This document shows, one piece after another, positions 20,964 to 34,276 of a stretch of DNA of 64,000 nucleotides. The notes below the pieces were generated by a model. The model saw nothing but the letters and a program-made list of their open reading frames with translations, was not told where the DNA came from and ran no database searches. The position numbers were made by a program, and so were the translations under genes. This DNA comes from Beta vulgaris subsp. vulgaris (lineage: Eukaryota > Streptophyta > Magnoliopsida > Caryophyllales > Amaranthaceae). How positions within the stretch are numbered: position 1 is the stretch's first letter; the number at the start of each line of letters is the position of its first letter. The DNA lies in contig NC_079202.1 in assembly GCF_026745355.1 (NCBI RefSeq), positions 48,790,787 to 48,854,786 on the forward strand. The letters are read 5' to 3'.

Positions 20964-23900
20964 CTATATGTTTGAAAACACTTCCTTGTAAACTACGTTT
21001 GTTGTACTTGTACGCACTCCGTGTTCTTTGTCAAAAGGAAGTATCTTCAGACCTTTTTTGCTCGTAACTCTGGAAACAGCAACATAAAATTGACCATGGC
21101 TAAAAACAGGTCTCGGGAGATACAGGCCTACATGAGACAAAGATTGTCCTTGACTTTTATTTATAGTCATAGCAAAACAAACCATTAAAGGAAATTGACG
21201 TCTCTGAAATCTGATAGGAAACTTGGTGGAGTCCGACGGCGTCAATGTCATTCTTGGGATAAAAACTTTTGCACCCACATTACTTCCGGAAATAACAGTA
21301 GCTTCAATAACACGATTACCTAAATGATTGACGACTAACCTCGTGCCATTACATAATCCAGATGTTTGATCAATATTACGTAGAAGCATAACGGGCGCAC
21401 CAACCTTTAATCGTATGCTATGATTTGGGAGACCAGAGCATTTAATTGTATTGAGGAATTCAGTGGAGTATATTTCGTGGACTCCAAAGTTTCCTTCCTC
21501 TTTGCTTATAGCATCCGAACTCAAATAGACTTTCTCTTCTCCTGGAATAGTAGATAGAACATTATCATTTACAATCTCCACTATCTCATTTGTTGGGGCC
21601 AAAATAGCTCTTTCTTGAAAATATTTAGCTTCCCAAATATGTTCCTGTAGGTCTGGATACGTGCTTTCAACAATTGCTAAAATCGGATCGGCCCGGGATC
21701 TATAAGGATATCTTTTGCAATCTCGACGACGGCTTCACCATCATTAGGACCGCCAGCATTTCCATCTCCAACGCTTAGTATCCACTCTGAGAATTCTCGC
21801 AATTCATCAACAGAAGATTTTGAGGAACTTGATTGTAATCTCATATTGCGAGTAAGTGTAAGGACCTTACACGAATCCCATAAGTAAGACGAATTAACGG
21901 TGGCGAACACGATATCCTGCCTACTTCCCTTTGGTACAACTGGTAATATCTGCCTGAGATCACCTCCGAATACTACCACTTTACCTCCAAATGGTCGATG
22001 CAAGTTATCCCTATCAACAGACCTCATTATGTCCCTCAAACTTCTATCAAGTGCTTCAAAACAATACTTATGCATCATCGGAGCTTCATCCCAAATGATA
22101 AGTTTTGTCTTGATGAGAAGATCAGCTAACTCCGACCCAGGGCGAATTCCGGCGCAAGTAGAATTTTCATTTACATTCAAAGGGATACCAAATCTAGAAT
22201 GAGCTGTTCTTCCACGTGGAAGGAGGAGAGAAGCAATTCCACTCGAAGCTACTGGCAATACAATTTCGCCCTTCTTTCTTATTGCAGCACATAATGTTTT
22301 CCAAACATATGTTTTACCCGTCCTCCATAGCCGTAAACGAAAAATAGACCTCCTTCTTCACTCGAGACAGCATCCAATACTTCTCGATAAATCATCGACT
22401 GCTCATCAGTTAAACCTTTATACAATTTGTCGTGTTCCACGGTCATTTCCTCAATGTCATATGAAAGCTCATCTGCTATAAGCTTGTTTTGTCCTTCAAA
22501 CATGATTAGTTCATCAGGAAACGGCATTTCACTGAATCTACGCAAGCTGCTACCATTACTTTGGAGCATGGTTTCAATCTCAGCCAATGCAAAAGATTCG
22601 ATTTGATCATCGGTTAAATGCAGGTCTGTGAAACATATAAACAAAACAGTAACCTATATTAAGAATGCAAATTGCTAAAAAGTATGGTTTTTGACTAAAA
22701 ATATTTTCGTAGTTATTTACCTTTATTTTTTTGAAGACAACGCTGTTTGTAAAGTATGTCATCAGATAATAACTGCCATGTCTTATGCCAAACTTCCTCC
22801 GGCTTCGACATGCTACCAGATAATAGTAACATAGAGAACAAATGTCTTAGATAATACCCTGATTCTCTAAAACTTGCTTCTGTTATTGCATCGACATATT
22901 CCTTGTCATCATCAAGTAAACCCCTTGCATAGCAAGCTTCCTTGAATGTAGGACACACTACACCATCAACCGTTCTAATGTCTTCGTAGCATGTCGCGCC
23001 TTTTACAAAATTTAATAAAGTTCTAAGGTAGAACTTCTCTCCAGATCCAGGTGAGACATGGTAGATTCGTCCTATTGTGACACCTCTAGATCTTGGGGTC
23101 CACTCTCTCTGTGCCTGTTTCCAAACAAATTTTGTAGGGAACTCCACATAAGTAAGCTCCCTAGCTTCTTCATATTTTTGGTTACATTGCATCCAAGCAG
23201 GAATTTCGTATTGTCAATATGAGGTCTGTCTAGTACGGATTCACATCCGCATGGTCGTTAAACAAAACGGTTTGTTCTCCCGGTAGATGAAAACTTAATC
23301 TTTCAACAGCAGGGGTTCGATAATGTATGTTGAATCCAAAAATCCTCCAAATTGCTTCACACGCCGAAATATATCGGCAATCATAGTACATCTTTATTTC
23401 ATCTATTTCTTTACCTTCACCTTCTTTCTGTTTATCTTGATAAGCCGCAGCCGTAACCCTATCATATCCCTTGTTTATATATTTGAACAAATATTTAATT
23501 GATCTAGATTGATTACACCATTCAACGTTTATGTGTCCTTGATATTTACGAAGCAATTCAGCATTATATGGGACAACATACCGATTATCAAGGTGAACCC
23601 CACTCTTCTCAACTGTAGATCCATTATCTCTTCGTCTGTACACTGGATATCCTTCATCATCTACCTTAGTTGCCTCAATAAACCTCTTGGGAAAATGCTT
23701 ACTGCATTGCTTGTCAATCATACACGGAGCATTTGTATTTGCTGAGCCACATGGACCGTGCATCATGTACTCGCTTACTGCTTGATATAGTTCTGGATCT
23801 TCAGATTTATCAGGCAACTCAGCACAAATAATCTTATCAATATCTGAAGCAACAGGGTATTTGTCTCCCTGATGCATGAACAACAAAATATGAGCGTGCG

Positions 23901-25539
23901 GCAAACCACGCTTTTGGAATTCAACTGTATAGACCACTGAAAATAAGCAGACAACAAAATTAGTTTTGATATTCAAGTTAAATAAAAGATATAAGATAGC
24001 AATCCAATTAAAAATAACATATAATAAAAATAATAATAATAAATAAGGACGATGTCTAACATACCAGCCCTAACCCTGCCAAATATTTTGCCATCTTTCA
24101 GATCTTTCACCAACTGGTCTAGTTTCATCTTAAAAACTCGACATATGATGTCTGGCCTATCCTCTGGCCTTAGGCCTCTTTTTTTTACAAATCTAGTAAT
24201 CTCAGGCCACTTAGGATTACACGTAAATGTTATGAATAAATCTGGATAACCATACCATCTGCAAATAGCCATCGCATCTTGATAGTTTTCTCTCATATAA
24301 CTATGTCCTCCTGTGAAGGAAGATGGCAATACTATACGACTTCCAGTCGAAGATCCCTCGGTTTCACCTCTCTCGACAGCACCTCTTAAATTCTTGACAT
24401 TAGCAGCTCTCAAGCTTTGTTGGTTGTGTCTAAGAAAAGACAACCTTTCAGCTTCAATCATTGTGTAAGCATCAACTATGAATTGTTGTAACAACCTTCG
24501 AGATAATAGTATTGTTGCCGCCTCCAGAGCTCGGTCTTGTATTCTGTATGCAAAAAACTCACGCATTGTGAGTTTAAACCTCTTTCCTGTTGAACCGTCT
24601 GATGGAGTCTTATCCCTGTGCATAATATCTGTTCTAAATCCATCTTCTCCGTATGGAAATAATAGTGGATATTGCATAGCGAGGTAAGAAGGATGAAGTT
24701 CGGAAATTTGTTGTAGCTTTCCACCCTTCGTTTCGATAATTATATCTCTTTTGTCGGCACTATCAATATCTCCTACGATAAGTGCAGCTACTTCTGATGT
24801 TGTTGGCAAATTATAAGTTCTGCCATCAGACTCTCTTTTGCCAATAAGTTTTAATTTCAAATTCTCACACGTGTTAGATGCAAACCTATCCCTAGCCATT
24901 CTAAAATTATGAGCTAAAGGGTTATTATGATCTAACATATCTTGTAATTCTGCAACTAAGCGATCTTCAAACTTGTCTGGGTTTGATGTACTGGTAAGAC
25001 ATAATGAATAATAAGTTAGGATTTGAAAAGGAATATATAATTAAACAATTAAAGTTACAATGATACTTAAATCCATTTACTATGTTGTACCTTGCAGCTG
25101 TTTTCCTGTTCTTTATTTCATCCTCAGTATCATATATGTACAGCTGAGAAAACTTTGGTCGTGCACCATCAGCAGGCAATAAAGTACCTATTAAGTGATG
25201 ATTTTGACCACCAATTTTATAATTATATGGACCTCGACCTTTAGATGTAGGTGCAATAATCCTTCCACCCATTGATGTAAACGAATACATCATATTATAT
25301 CCTCTTATATTTTCAAGAAAATGGTTGCTTCTATTATGTTTCTTCTTCAATAGATCATAAATAATTTGAGGTGGATGTTTTAGCAGAGGTAGCTGAACCT
25401 TCCCTTGCATGCAACACAACGAAAACTTTGGCTTGATGTTTTTGGATTTCTTGTTAGCTCTCTCATTGAACCACATTTCCGCGCCACAAAACTCACATAC
25501 ATGTGTTGGGTCTCCTAAATCTGAGTAGCTCTCTGTCAA
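20964..25539 (-). pseudogene. Helitron RepHel core: HUH Rep nuclease plus PIF1-type helicase
   Basis: RepHel nicks and unwinds the Helitron for rolling-circle transposition. In order on the minus strand: the N-terminal segment (25539-25093; DPTHVCEFCGAEMWF, SLCCMQGKVQLP, QLYIYDTEDE), an intron, the Helitron-like N domain (about 24990-24065), an intron at 23937-24064, the Rep domain with the HUH motif GLPHAHILL (about 23888-23905) and paired Tyr in KYLFKYINKGYD (about 23465-23500), an intron near 22636-22713, then the helicase with Walker A near 22311-22330, Walker B IIWDEAP (about 22082-22102), [11 protein letters not shown] and [10 protein letters not shown]. It ends at 20964. Four one-base frame breaks (near 23243, 23199, 22322 and 21693) disrupt it, one inside Walker A. 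Each could be mended by one extra base in a short run, so assembly error is possible. Confidence 0.9.
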
Positions 25540-25659
25540 AAAAACAAAATCAGTAATAAATATGAGATATAAACATAATTAAGAAGACAACACAATAAAT
25601 CATAATAATAAGTACGACATTTCGCATGATATGCAATAGTTATTACAAATTATATGCCA

Positions 25660-28600
25660 ACCTGTAACGATATCCATATAATTGACGTCGTTGTCACTAT
25701 CGTCTTCTGTAACACAGTCATCTTGAACGGTAGTATTTGATTGGTCATGAGAACTTGATGCAATATTTTCATCTTTATATAACAGTCATAAAAAACAATC
25801 ATTTTAGATACGATGTTAAAAGTACTTCAAATATTAGATACTTGTATTTAATAAGTAAGTAATAAATTAATACCATTTATAATTCTCCGTGTAACTGATT
25901 TAAGGATATTTGAACTTCGAACCACATGTCTCTTAGATCTAACATTACTATGAGATTGTGCCAATTCCAACATGTCTCCAGAAATCATAGAGCTGCCTAT
26001 TAATTATTGCGTTTTAGTTAATATAAAAAAAAATCGATGTAATTATAGAATACAATCAATTCATTGAATAGTACAGAATGCATACCTCGAGCTCTTTTTT
26101 CTAACATAATCTGCTTTCTATTACTTCTGGCAATATCAGAAGGAGATTGTGTGGCTAAAGTAAATGTCAAATAAATATCTTCATTAGATTTTGCATTTTA
26201 ATTTTATTTAATCGTTTAATATAAATAATAATAATTACATATCGGAATGTATGTAAAGCGTATACCGTTAATAACAATGCTGGTAGGATTATTGTTAGAA
26301 ATAACTGTGTTTAGCGGTTCCTCAAAAGACGACTTAGAAGATGATGATTGCAAATCTAGAAAAATAAAAATTTGTATATTAATTATCTTAATATCAACAT
26401 TCAAATTTAATTACCATATAAAGGGAATTTATTATATATTTACCTATACGCCCCAATGGAGTAGTACAAATAATACTTGAATCATTAAATATTGTGCTTA
26501 TTGACGGTGAATTAACAACGGATCCATCTGAATATAATACGAAAAGATAAAATAAGTTTATATTTAACATACGATAATATTTTGTATAATAATAGCCTCC
26601 ATAGTACACATCTATACCGTTCAATGAACGACAAAAAACATTGGAATTAAATACGGATTGCTGCGTCGCTAAATTGGCTGAAACTTTTTCACGTCTTTGC
26701 GATAATATTATGTTTTCTTTTTTGCCTTGCACATCGTTGTTCAATTTGTTTTGATACAAATTGATTTAGAGATCTTGAGGATACTGCAAACAAACAAAAA
26801 CAATACAATACAAAAAGTGAATTAATATAATGACAATATAATTGCCAAATGAAAGCCAAAACAAAAATAATTTGTTAATATACTAATTGATTAAATTTAG
26901 AATAATAATATTTTATTATGACTATATCATAAGTAATCATAGTATCACAAATAAATTAATATTGAGAGGGTTAAAGATAAAATGTTTACATATAAATTCT
27001 TTTTAAAATCCATGTTTTTTTACATTAAAATAGACTGCTTTCATTAAATTAACCTATATATTATTTGTTTTATTTTAAAAACATAGAATAACATTAGTAA
27101 CATACCGTTTGACTATGTACAAAATATCAAATTATAAGCTAACATGTAGTGATTATACTTAGTCAAGACAACATTTATAAGCAACCTTTCTTATTATATT
27201 TATGATGATTCACATGCATTGCATATTAACTTCATTTCATTACAACAATATTTCCATTACTTCATTTCTCTATCTCTCTAACTTCTCTCTATACTTTACA
27301 AATATCTTCATCTACTCAAAAAATTTCCAAAAAATTTACTTCATTTCTCACGATTTTGTCTACAAATTTTCTATTCTCAAACTCAAATACACAAAATCAA
27401 CACCAAAAAATTTCTTCATTTCTCACGATTTTTGCTTCGAAATATATCGGTAGGAATAATATGGAAATTCTACATATTTCCATTTTTTCAAAGTTTTAAT
27501 TCGGGAATTTCTCAAATGTTGATTAGTTATGGGCGAATTACTTGCAAATATAGTTGCATGTCATCATCTCAACATATTCAATATGGAAATTAAAGATTTT
27601 TGGTAAGTTTTATTTTTCTTTTTTTTTTTCGTTTTTTTTTTTATGGTATATGTATGTGGATATGTTGTTTTATATTTTTTTTGTTTTGCTTATAAAATAT
27701 GAATAATACAATAAGATATTCGAAATTTATTTGCATGTAAATTATGATGAATAATGGGTGAATTTAAGTTAAAAAAGTTTAATATAAGTGACAAAATATT
27801 TCGTTTATAATTTTTTTCTTCCGATAATAGTATAATGATAAATCTATAATTTAATTTTTCTTTAATTATAATAATTCATATTATCTTATTAATAAAAATA
27901 TGATTGAGTAGTTAGATTGCATGTTAATGTTTATTGAAAATTAAGGTAAGAAACAATTATTTTTGTTAATTTAAACATGTTTTTTTTCGTTTATGTGTAC
28001 CAAATAATTTTTTCATTATGATTACATAATTTTTTCGTTATAATTATTAATATTATTGGTTATTATTACAAATGTGATTGAGTATTTAGATTGCATGTTA
28101 ATATTTCTTTAAAATTAAAATGTTATCTTCAACATAATGAAAATAATAAATAAAGTCCTGATATTATTAAAATTATAACCGTAGAATGTTGTATTTAGTG
28201 ATATCATATCAAATGTTGTCTCTTTTAGTTTTCAAAAAACTAATACACAAACAAATATGACATCTATTATTACTATAACATATTTTTGTCATATATAATT
28301 ACATATAGAGTAGTACAAAAAAAATAACTACATTCATGAGCTTTTAACTATTTTAACATTATAATGGAATATTATGGAATAGAAATACCATTAGATATGT
28401 CACATAAAGGAGTTCTTTGAGTAATACAACTTATGTGCTTCTTTGAGAATGCAAATCTACTTGTTGTTCTTGACTAACATTATCTGCAAAACATCAAAAA
28501 AATGTTATATTTCACATAACCAAAATATTAAATCATATATTATAAGGAAATATGTATAGACAAATACAATGAACAATACATACCATGTAACATGTTATGA

Positions 28601-29559
28601 TTTCTTGTTAGCTTTTTATGTAATATAGATTTCTGTTTTCCCTTGCTAATTTGTACTTCTCCCTTTGCGTATTGCCAATTCCATATATAATTGGTGAATA
28701 TGGATTTGTCATTTGATTGCACTTGTGTTTCAAAACTTGTCACAACTATGTATTTTAAAATTATCAAATATGTCACAACTATAAACATTAGAAAAATGAT
28801 GAAATTTAAGTTATAAATAATGATAAATATCTTACCATTTGAAATATCGCTTAAATGAGAGCGTTGACTTGTAAAATCCTCTGTTACTCTTGGCGACAAG
28901 TATGGATTGGATTTCGAGTAAGTCTGCTAATCAAAATAGAATTTAGTAGAAGCAATACTTGTATAATTAATAAAGGAACATATTGCCATAGAATAAAATA
29001 CATATACATTAGACAGTGTTTGATATTCCTGAAAGTTTAAAACTTCATCAATTGTAATTAATAGTCTTAAATATAATATTGTATTGAAATAATAATATAT
29101 TATTTGTTTTGTTGTTTTCATGTGGATATGCATTCGAATAACATTCGTATAATCAGCCAACTTACAACACATCCCACAAATATATGAAGAATTTAGGTGA
29201 GAATCCTAATACTTTATATTATACTATTTATATATTATTTTTCTTTGCTTTAAAAAATGATTACTAAACCGTTTATAATTAGTTTTTATAAGAAATGTTT
29301 GATATTCCATCAATATCGTGAAATGTTAAATGTAATAATTAGTTATTGTAATTTGTTTATAGTTTAATTGTAATCTAATAATTAGTTATATTGTATTTAT
29401 TGGGAAGAAGATGGAATATCATATATTCATATATAAAACCTAACTATAAACGGTTTGATGAATACATACTGTATGATATGCATGTCGTTTCGAACCCCTT
29501 CCCTTCTTAACATGACCGTATTGATTTGATGCACTTGGATCATCATTTTCATTATTCAT
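25660..29559 (-). CDS. Candidate upstream exons of the RepHel gene
   Basis: Upstream of the conserved core are several short minus-strand open segments with splice-like edges: about 25664-25782 (acidic, DDCVTEDDSDN), 25876-25990, 26092-26155, 26265-26355, 26444-26528, 26615-26770, 28840-28925 and a possible first exon at 29466-29559 starting MNNENDDPSAS and ending KRHAYHTV before GTATG. They are rich in Ser, Asn, Asp and Lys, as in the disordered N-termini of plant Helitron helicases. No domain is recognised. Exon order and the start codon are guesses that a transcript would settle. Confidence 0.35.
26800..28430. other. Helitron interior, AT-rich, with a possible plus-strand leader exon
   Basis: Mostly AT-rich DNA. 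On the plus strand, CT-rich DNA at 27225-27430 (repeating TTCATTTCTCACGATTTT) precedes an ATG at 27529 that opens 25 codons (GELLANIVACHH...) ending at a consensus donor, GTAAGT (27604). This could be a small divergent transcript's first exon, or chance. No domain is recognised. Confidence 0.3.
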
Positions 29560-29599
29560 TTCGAATTGGTGAATGAATTGAAATGCTAAAAATAAATAA

Positions 29600-30140
29600 T
29601 CATAGTATATCTTAATGTATTATTTGAATGAAATTATAAACTATGAAAATTGATATACATATAAAATATATATTATGTAATAGGAATACATATCTACGTA
29701 TAGTTGGCAAATATTTCAATCTGATTTTAGCCTTAATTTTAGTTATCAAATATTACCTAGCTAAGATTAGGTTAAATTATCATGTAATAAATATGGAAGG
29801 TTTATGCAACCTTTTAATTTTTTTTTTGTCAACCTTAGAATCATAACAGATATTATAAGATAAATTACCTTAAATTAGACATACTTCCTGTTAATACACA
29901 CATTTAAAATTTTAACCTTTATTAAATATACAATACTACTAAGTATTTATATATTAACGTTGAAATAATTGAATTTAGTCCTCAATATATTATTAGTCGA
30001 TTTTAATAATTATTTTGATTAGTCTAAGTTATATTGAAATAAGGCGTGAGAGTAAACTATGAAAAAACGTTTATAATAACAAACATATTTCCGGTATAAT
30101 AAATTTTCGAGACACAAATTTTAAATGCATTAAATCATTA
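29600..30140. other. Spacer between RepHel and F-box copy 1
   Basis: AT-rich DNA with no supported frame; presumably the 3' flank of F-box copy 1 and the promoter side of RepHel. Confidence 0.45.
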
Positions 30141-31070
30141 TATTATAAGTACGAAAATATAATTATACTTAATATAAATGATAAAAAGAACATAAGTTCT
30201 CGATTACACTTGCAAGAATCACATAATATTCTATGATCATCTGAAACTTCGTAGTAACATTCATGATCTTCAAAAAGATTTCTATCCAGCTTACATGCTT
30301 GTTCTCTATCACATAAATAAAATCCTGATTCAAGAGACATCTTATTTTTTATCCATACTCCCGAAAAATTAGAAGGATTTTCTTCCTACATTCTACAATC
30401 TCCTTCAAATCCATTTTCATCAACGTACTTGGTATCATTTTGAAACCAACTTCCTTGTAACTCGCTTTTGACTACAAAGATATATAAGTCCCAACAAATA
30501 AGTTGCAACTAAATATCCTTCATTTGATGCTTTCTCGAAAAATGAAATACCATCTTCTATCCTCAAATCAGTAAAAAAGTATGCCTATAAACAAACATAT
30601 AGATATATGAATAAACCAATATAAAGTATACTTGAAATAAAAAATCAAATAACATACACTTTATAATGTGAATGTAAAGAACTATAAATTTATAAATATT
30701 ATGAATAACTCTTGTAGAAAAAATTACCATTCCAACTCGAACAATAGCCTCAACGTTGTTGCACTCTAAACATCGTGTAAATATGAAATCCATCTTATTA
30801 TGTAATCCCAAGATAATCTTAGCAAGCTTTCTATTGATAACTTTTGTAGAACTTTCTTATCTTCACAAATAATATTGAGTGTCTTGCAACTATATCAAAA
30901 AAATGATTATCTTAACACATTATTTATAAATGATATTATAGAAACGTATGAATAATTAGTGTTCATCGTTCATACCTTAATTTGCACCTAAATAAATCTC
31001 TGATAGAATTAGCTCCAACACGTGAAATAATATCAACAACGATTTCTGTGGGAAGCGTTCCATTATACAT
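30141..31070 (-). pseudogene. F-box gene copy 1 (At2g35280-like) on the Helitron
   Basis: Exon 1 (31070-30976) encodes an F-box start, LPTEIVVDIISRVGANSIRD followed by LFRCK, and ends at a GTATG donor. Exon 2 (about 30885-30730) carries CLECNNVEAIVRVGM after a frame break. Exon 3 (about 30595-30480) has a Sel1-like helix, EKASNEGYLVATYLLGLIYL. The tail has CYYEVSDDHRILCDSCKCNR. The order F-box, C..C.N.EA..R.GM, A..GH..A.Y.LG and a terminal Cys cluster is that of plant F-box proteins like At2g35280, which would recruit substrates to SCF ubiquitin ligases. The middle of the tail is out of frame. It is co-oriented with RepHel. Confidence 0.65.
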
Positions 31071-31612
31071 ATATTATCAAACTTCATACTAAGAATTAGT
31101 TTATACTGTTTGGCTTAATAAAATTATAAATCATATAAGTTGTATAAATAATTTATTTTTAAGTACAACACATTTAGCAATCGAGAAGACATTATATATA
31201 TGCATCATGCACGAAATCTTATCAAACGTATACTACACAATATTTTATGCAATAAATAAATTGTCATAAGATTTGATATTGTGAATCTTGATATTTTCGT
31301 ATATAAAATATATCATAACATATGTGAAATTTTAAAAATGTGCAATTATACTTATGTTAACTAAATATATGACTTATTCGAAATCAATTTGAAAACGGCA
31401 ATTTGTAATTGACAGATATTTTTTTACATTTACTTACTTGTTTTGAAAAAGAAAAAAAAATCGGATACTAATCAAATCAAATATTAAATATTTAGAATTT
31501 TTTTACTAACAAATTTAATTGAAATTTACGTTATTATTGATGAGAGGATATGGATACAATGCGTAAACAATATAATAAAAAACTTTATTAAAAAATCTAT
31601 ATCTACATATTA

Positions 31613-32446
31613 TTATGACATAAATGATAGGAAGAATAAAATTTCACGATTACATTTGCAAGCGTTACATAGTATTATAGGTTCATATGAAACTATATAA
31701 AAGGAATTAGCACCTTCCCAAAGGTTCCTTTCACTCACATTTATATTGTTATAGCATACAAAAATCTGATTGAATAGTGATTTTATTTTCTATCCATATT
31801 GTAGAAAAATGATAGCGAATTTTCTTCCTACATTCGACAATCCCTTCCAATCCATCTTAATTAGTGTATCTGGTATCATTAAAAACCAACTTCCTTAGAA
31901 TTCACATCTTCACTGCATAGATTTATTAGGCCAATAAATAGGTTGCAACTAAATAGCCTTCATTTGATGCTTTTTTAAAACTTGCAATACCCTCTTTAAT
32001 CTTCATTTGAGTAAAATATTGTACCTGGAAGAATTAATAAAATATTAATTATCAACATAATATATACAATAACTTAAATGATGTTTATAATTAATTTATC
32101 AAAAAACAGTTACCATTCCAACTCGTAGAATAGCCTCAAAATTGTTACACTCCAAACATTGTGCAAACAAATCATCAATCTTATAATGTAATCCCACGAT
32201 AAGTCTAGCAAGCTTTCAATAGATAGTTTTTGTAGAACTTTTTCATCGTCACAATATCATTAAGTGTCTTGCAACTACATTTAGAAAAATAATAATAATT
32301 ATATAGATGTTATATATACGTAATTTACAAAAATCTCAATCAATTGCTAAACATATAACGTACCTTATCTTGCACCTAAATAAATCAGCAATAGAAATAG
32401 CTCCAAGACGTGAAATTATATCTATAATAATTCTTGGGGAAGACAT
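31613..32446 (-). pseudogene. F-box gene copy 2 (At2g35280-like) on the Helitron
   Basis: Same exon plan as copy 1. Exon 1 starts at ATG 32446 and encodes SPRIIIDIISRLGAISIADL followed by FRCK, ending at a GTACG donor. Exon 2 (about 32275-32112) is homologous to copy 1 around CLECNNFEAILRVGM. Exon 3 (about 32030-31900) corresponds to the Sel1-like helix, and the tail reads VSYEPIILCNACKCNREILF before a stop at 31613. Several frame breaks separate the segments. The paired Cys in CNACKCNR match CDSCKCNR of copy 1. Confidence 0.6.
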
Positions 32447-32781
32447 TTTAGTATACATTTTTTTACTAACTTACGTTTCATAATATGAGTTTTTTGTTTT
32501 AACTAAAGTGATTTGGTAATTTTGAATCTATTAAATTGTGAAATGAACTTATGTATATATAACACGAAATATATTGGCCACGATTTTGGTGTATAGATTT
32601 TCGGAATAATGAATATTCGAAAAAATTTCAAATTTACGTTTCATAAATGTACGTTGGAATTAATTAAATTTCAAATTTCCGAAACACAATTAGCTTTATT
32701 TGAAATACGTTTTTTGCAATTATTATGAATTAATAAGTAAGATGTTACCATTTTATCAACTTAGATGCTTTTTTTGTAGGG

Positions 32782-33303
32782 TCAAACATAAATATTCGAA
32801 TATTGTACTGTGCAAGTAAACACCTTAACACAGAAGGCAACATTAGGATCTACATGATAAATAATAAAAATTAATATAGATATAATACCTCCATCATTTC
32901 GTACGGCTAAGGCACATCCTATAATACAAATAGGTTCATCTATACTTTCATGTTCTTCAATTTGAGTAGTAAGTTTGATCTTCATAGCTATATAATGAAC
33001 AATATGTACAAAGAGGAATTATATAGAATACATTTCAAACTAATATATAACATATATAAGACTTAATGCAACTATAAATACAATACCTTTCATCAATAAC
33101 TATTAACTCTCGTACGCGAAATGAAACGATAATTCCAAATATATCTAAAACGAAATGAAAAGACAATTTAATAACAAAAATTTTATAATAGTTTATAAAA
33201 AGAATAAAAAAGTTTATATATTACCTACTATATGATTAACCTTTTCGACTGTTTTATCGTATATTGTATCCAAGCGTAATATTGATCTTTGAAGAATAAT
33301 CAT
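32782..33303 (-). CDS. Single OB-fold RPA-like protein, four exons (candidate)
   Basis: Four minus-strand segments join in frame across GT-AG introns: exon 1 from ATG 33303 to about 33225 (DTIYDKTVEKVNHIV), exon 2 about 33154-33095 (DIFGIIVSFRVRELIVIDES), exon 3 about 32987-32888 (KIKLTTQIEEHESIDEPICI, then CALAVRND) and exon 4 about 32850-32782. The product is about 100 residues. The pattern DIFGIIVSF...RELIVIDES.KIKLT....I....CALAVRND follows the OB fold of replication protein A large subunits (DVIGVV..., R.L.LIDES, LTLW...). Plant Helitrons are known to carry RPA-like genes for single-strand DNA binding. It is shorter than RPA70 and may be a fragment. No frame break is needed. Confidence 0.5.
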
Positions 33304-34015
33304 TCTTACTTGTAATGAAAAGACTCATAATTGTTTATATGATGTTCGAACAAAACGTATTATTAAAGTTGAACAAAGTATAAATTAATGATTGATGTTT
33401 GTTTATATTGTATTATATATATATATAAATGAAGTATTTCGTGGAATGAATCTCTAAAACCAATCTTATTTGATTGATATATTAGGATAACGACAATCAA
33501 ATCGTATATGAAGTGTTTAGATTGATAATAACAAATTGTCATACAAAATAGTGCAATTTTTTTCATGGATAAATATAAACAATAATAAACGAACACAAAC
33601 TTATAATATGAAGTGTTTATTTAATTATTCATAAAATCGTGATATACATATTTCATAAATAAATCCGTTTAATGTGTAAAAATTTATATTTTCATATCAT
33701 AAATGACTTAAATTGTCATTAAATAAATAACAATATTTGTTAATAAATATTTAATCATATATAGTAAAAATTCGTAATTGTCAAGTAGTATAAGAACAAT
33801 AAATTTAAACTTGGAAACATATTTTACATTGATGGTAAGAAAGATACAATAAGGTAGTCTAAGAACAAATCTAGTGCATCCTTTAACTCATAACAAAATA
33901 CATAATCAAATAAAACATAACACACAACTAACATAAAAACCAACTACAAATGATGAAAATGACTACATTAGAGATATAAACTCTTAATTAATCAATAGAT
34001 TGTAAAACACCAACT
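33304..34015. other. Helitron interior, no gene seen
   Basis: AT-rich spacer between the RPA-like gene and A copy 1. No supported frame or repeat unit. Confidence 0.45.
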
Positions 34016-34276
34016 TCAATCATCACCTCTCCATTCATCATGATAATATTCAACAATACTCCTTGCTTCTTGAGAAGCAAGTTCAATTTGGTTGCGAAAA
34101 TAGGTAATTTGCCTCATATAACTCATTGTTTCCATCCTTCATACTCTTCTAATTTACGTAATTTATAAACTGCATTAGAAAGTTTTTGATCAATTGTCGA
34201 CCAATACTCTAAGAATTGGAAAGTAGCCTCCATAACTTCTACTATATGCTTAGCTATTTTAGGACCATTAGTATGA
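34016..34276 (-). pseudogene. Family A small gene, copy 1 (unknown function)
   Basis: Reads GPKIAKHIVEVMEATFQFLE, WSTIDQKLSNAVYKLRKLEE, then, after a one-base frame change, MSYMRQITYFRNQIELASQE and VEYYHDEW to a stop at 34016. It is homologous in position and sequence to copies 2 and 3. The composition (Leu, Lys, Glu, few Gly or Pro) predicts a short helical or coiled-coil protein of about 80 residues. The initiating ATG found in the other copies is ACT-AAT here, so this copy may start internally or be dead. I do not recognise the family. Confidence 0.5.

Noticed and set aside
28927..29172. 81-codon minus-strand frame in the RepHel upstream region
   Set aside because: It does not match the neighbouring exon-like segments or any Helitron protein motif; most likely intronic.
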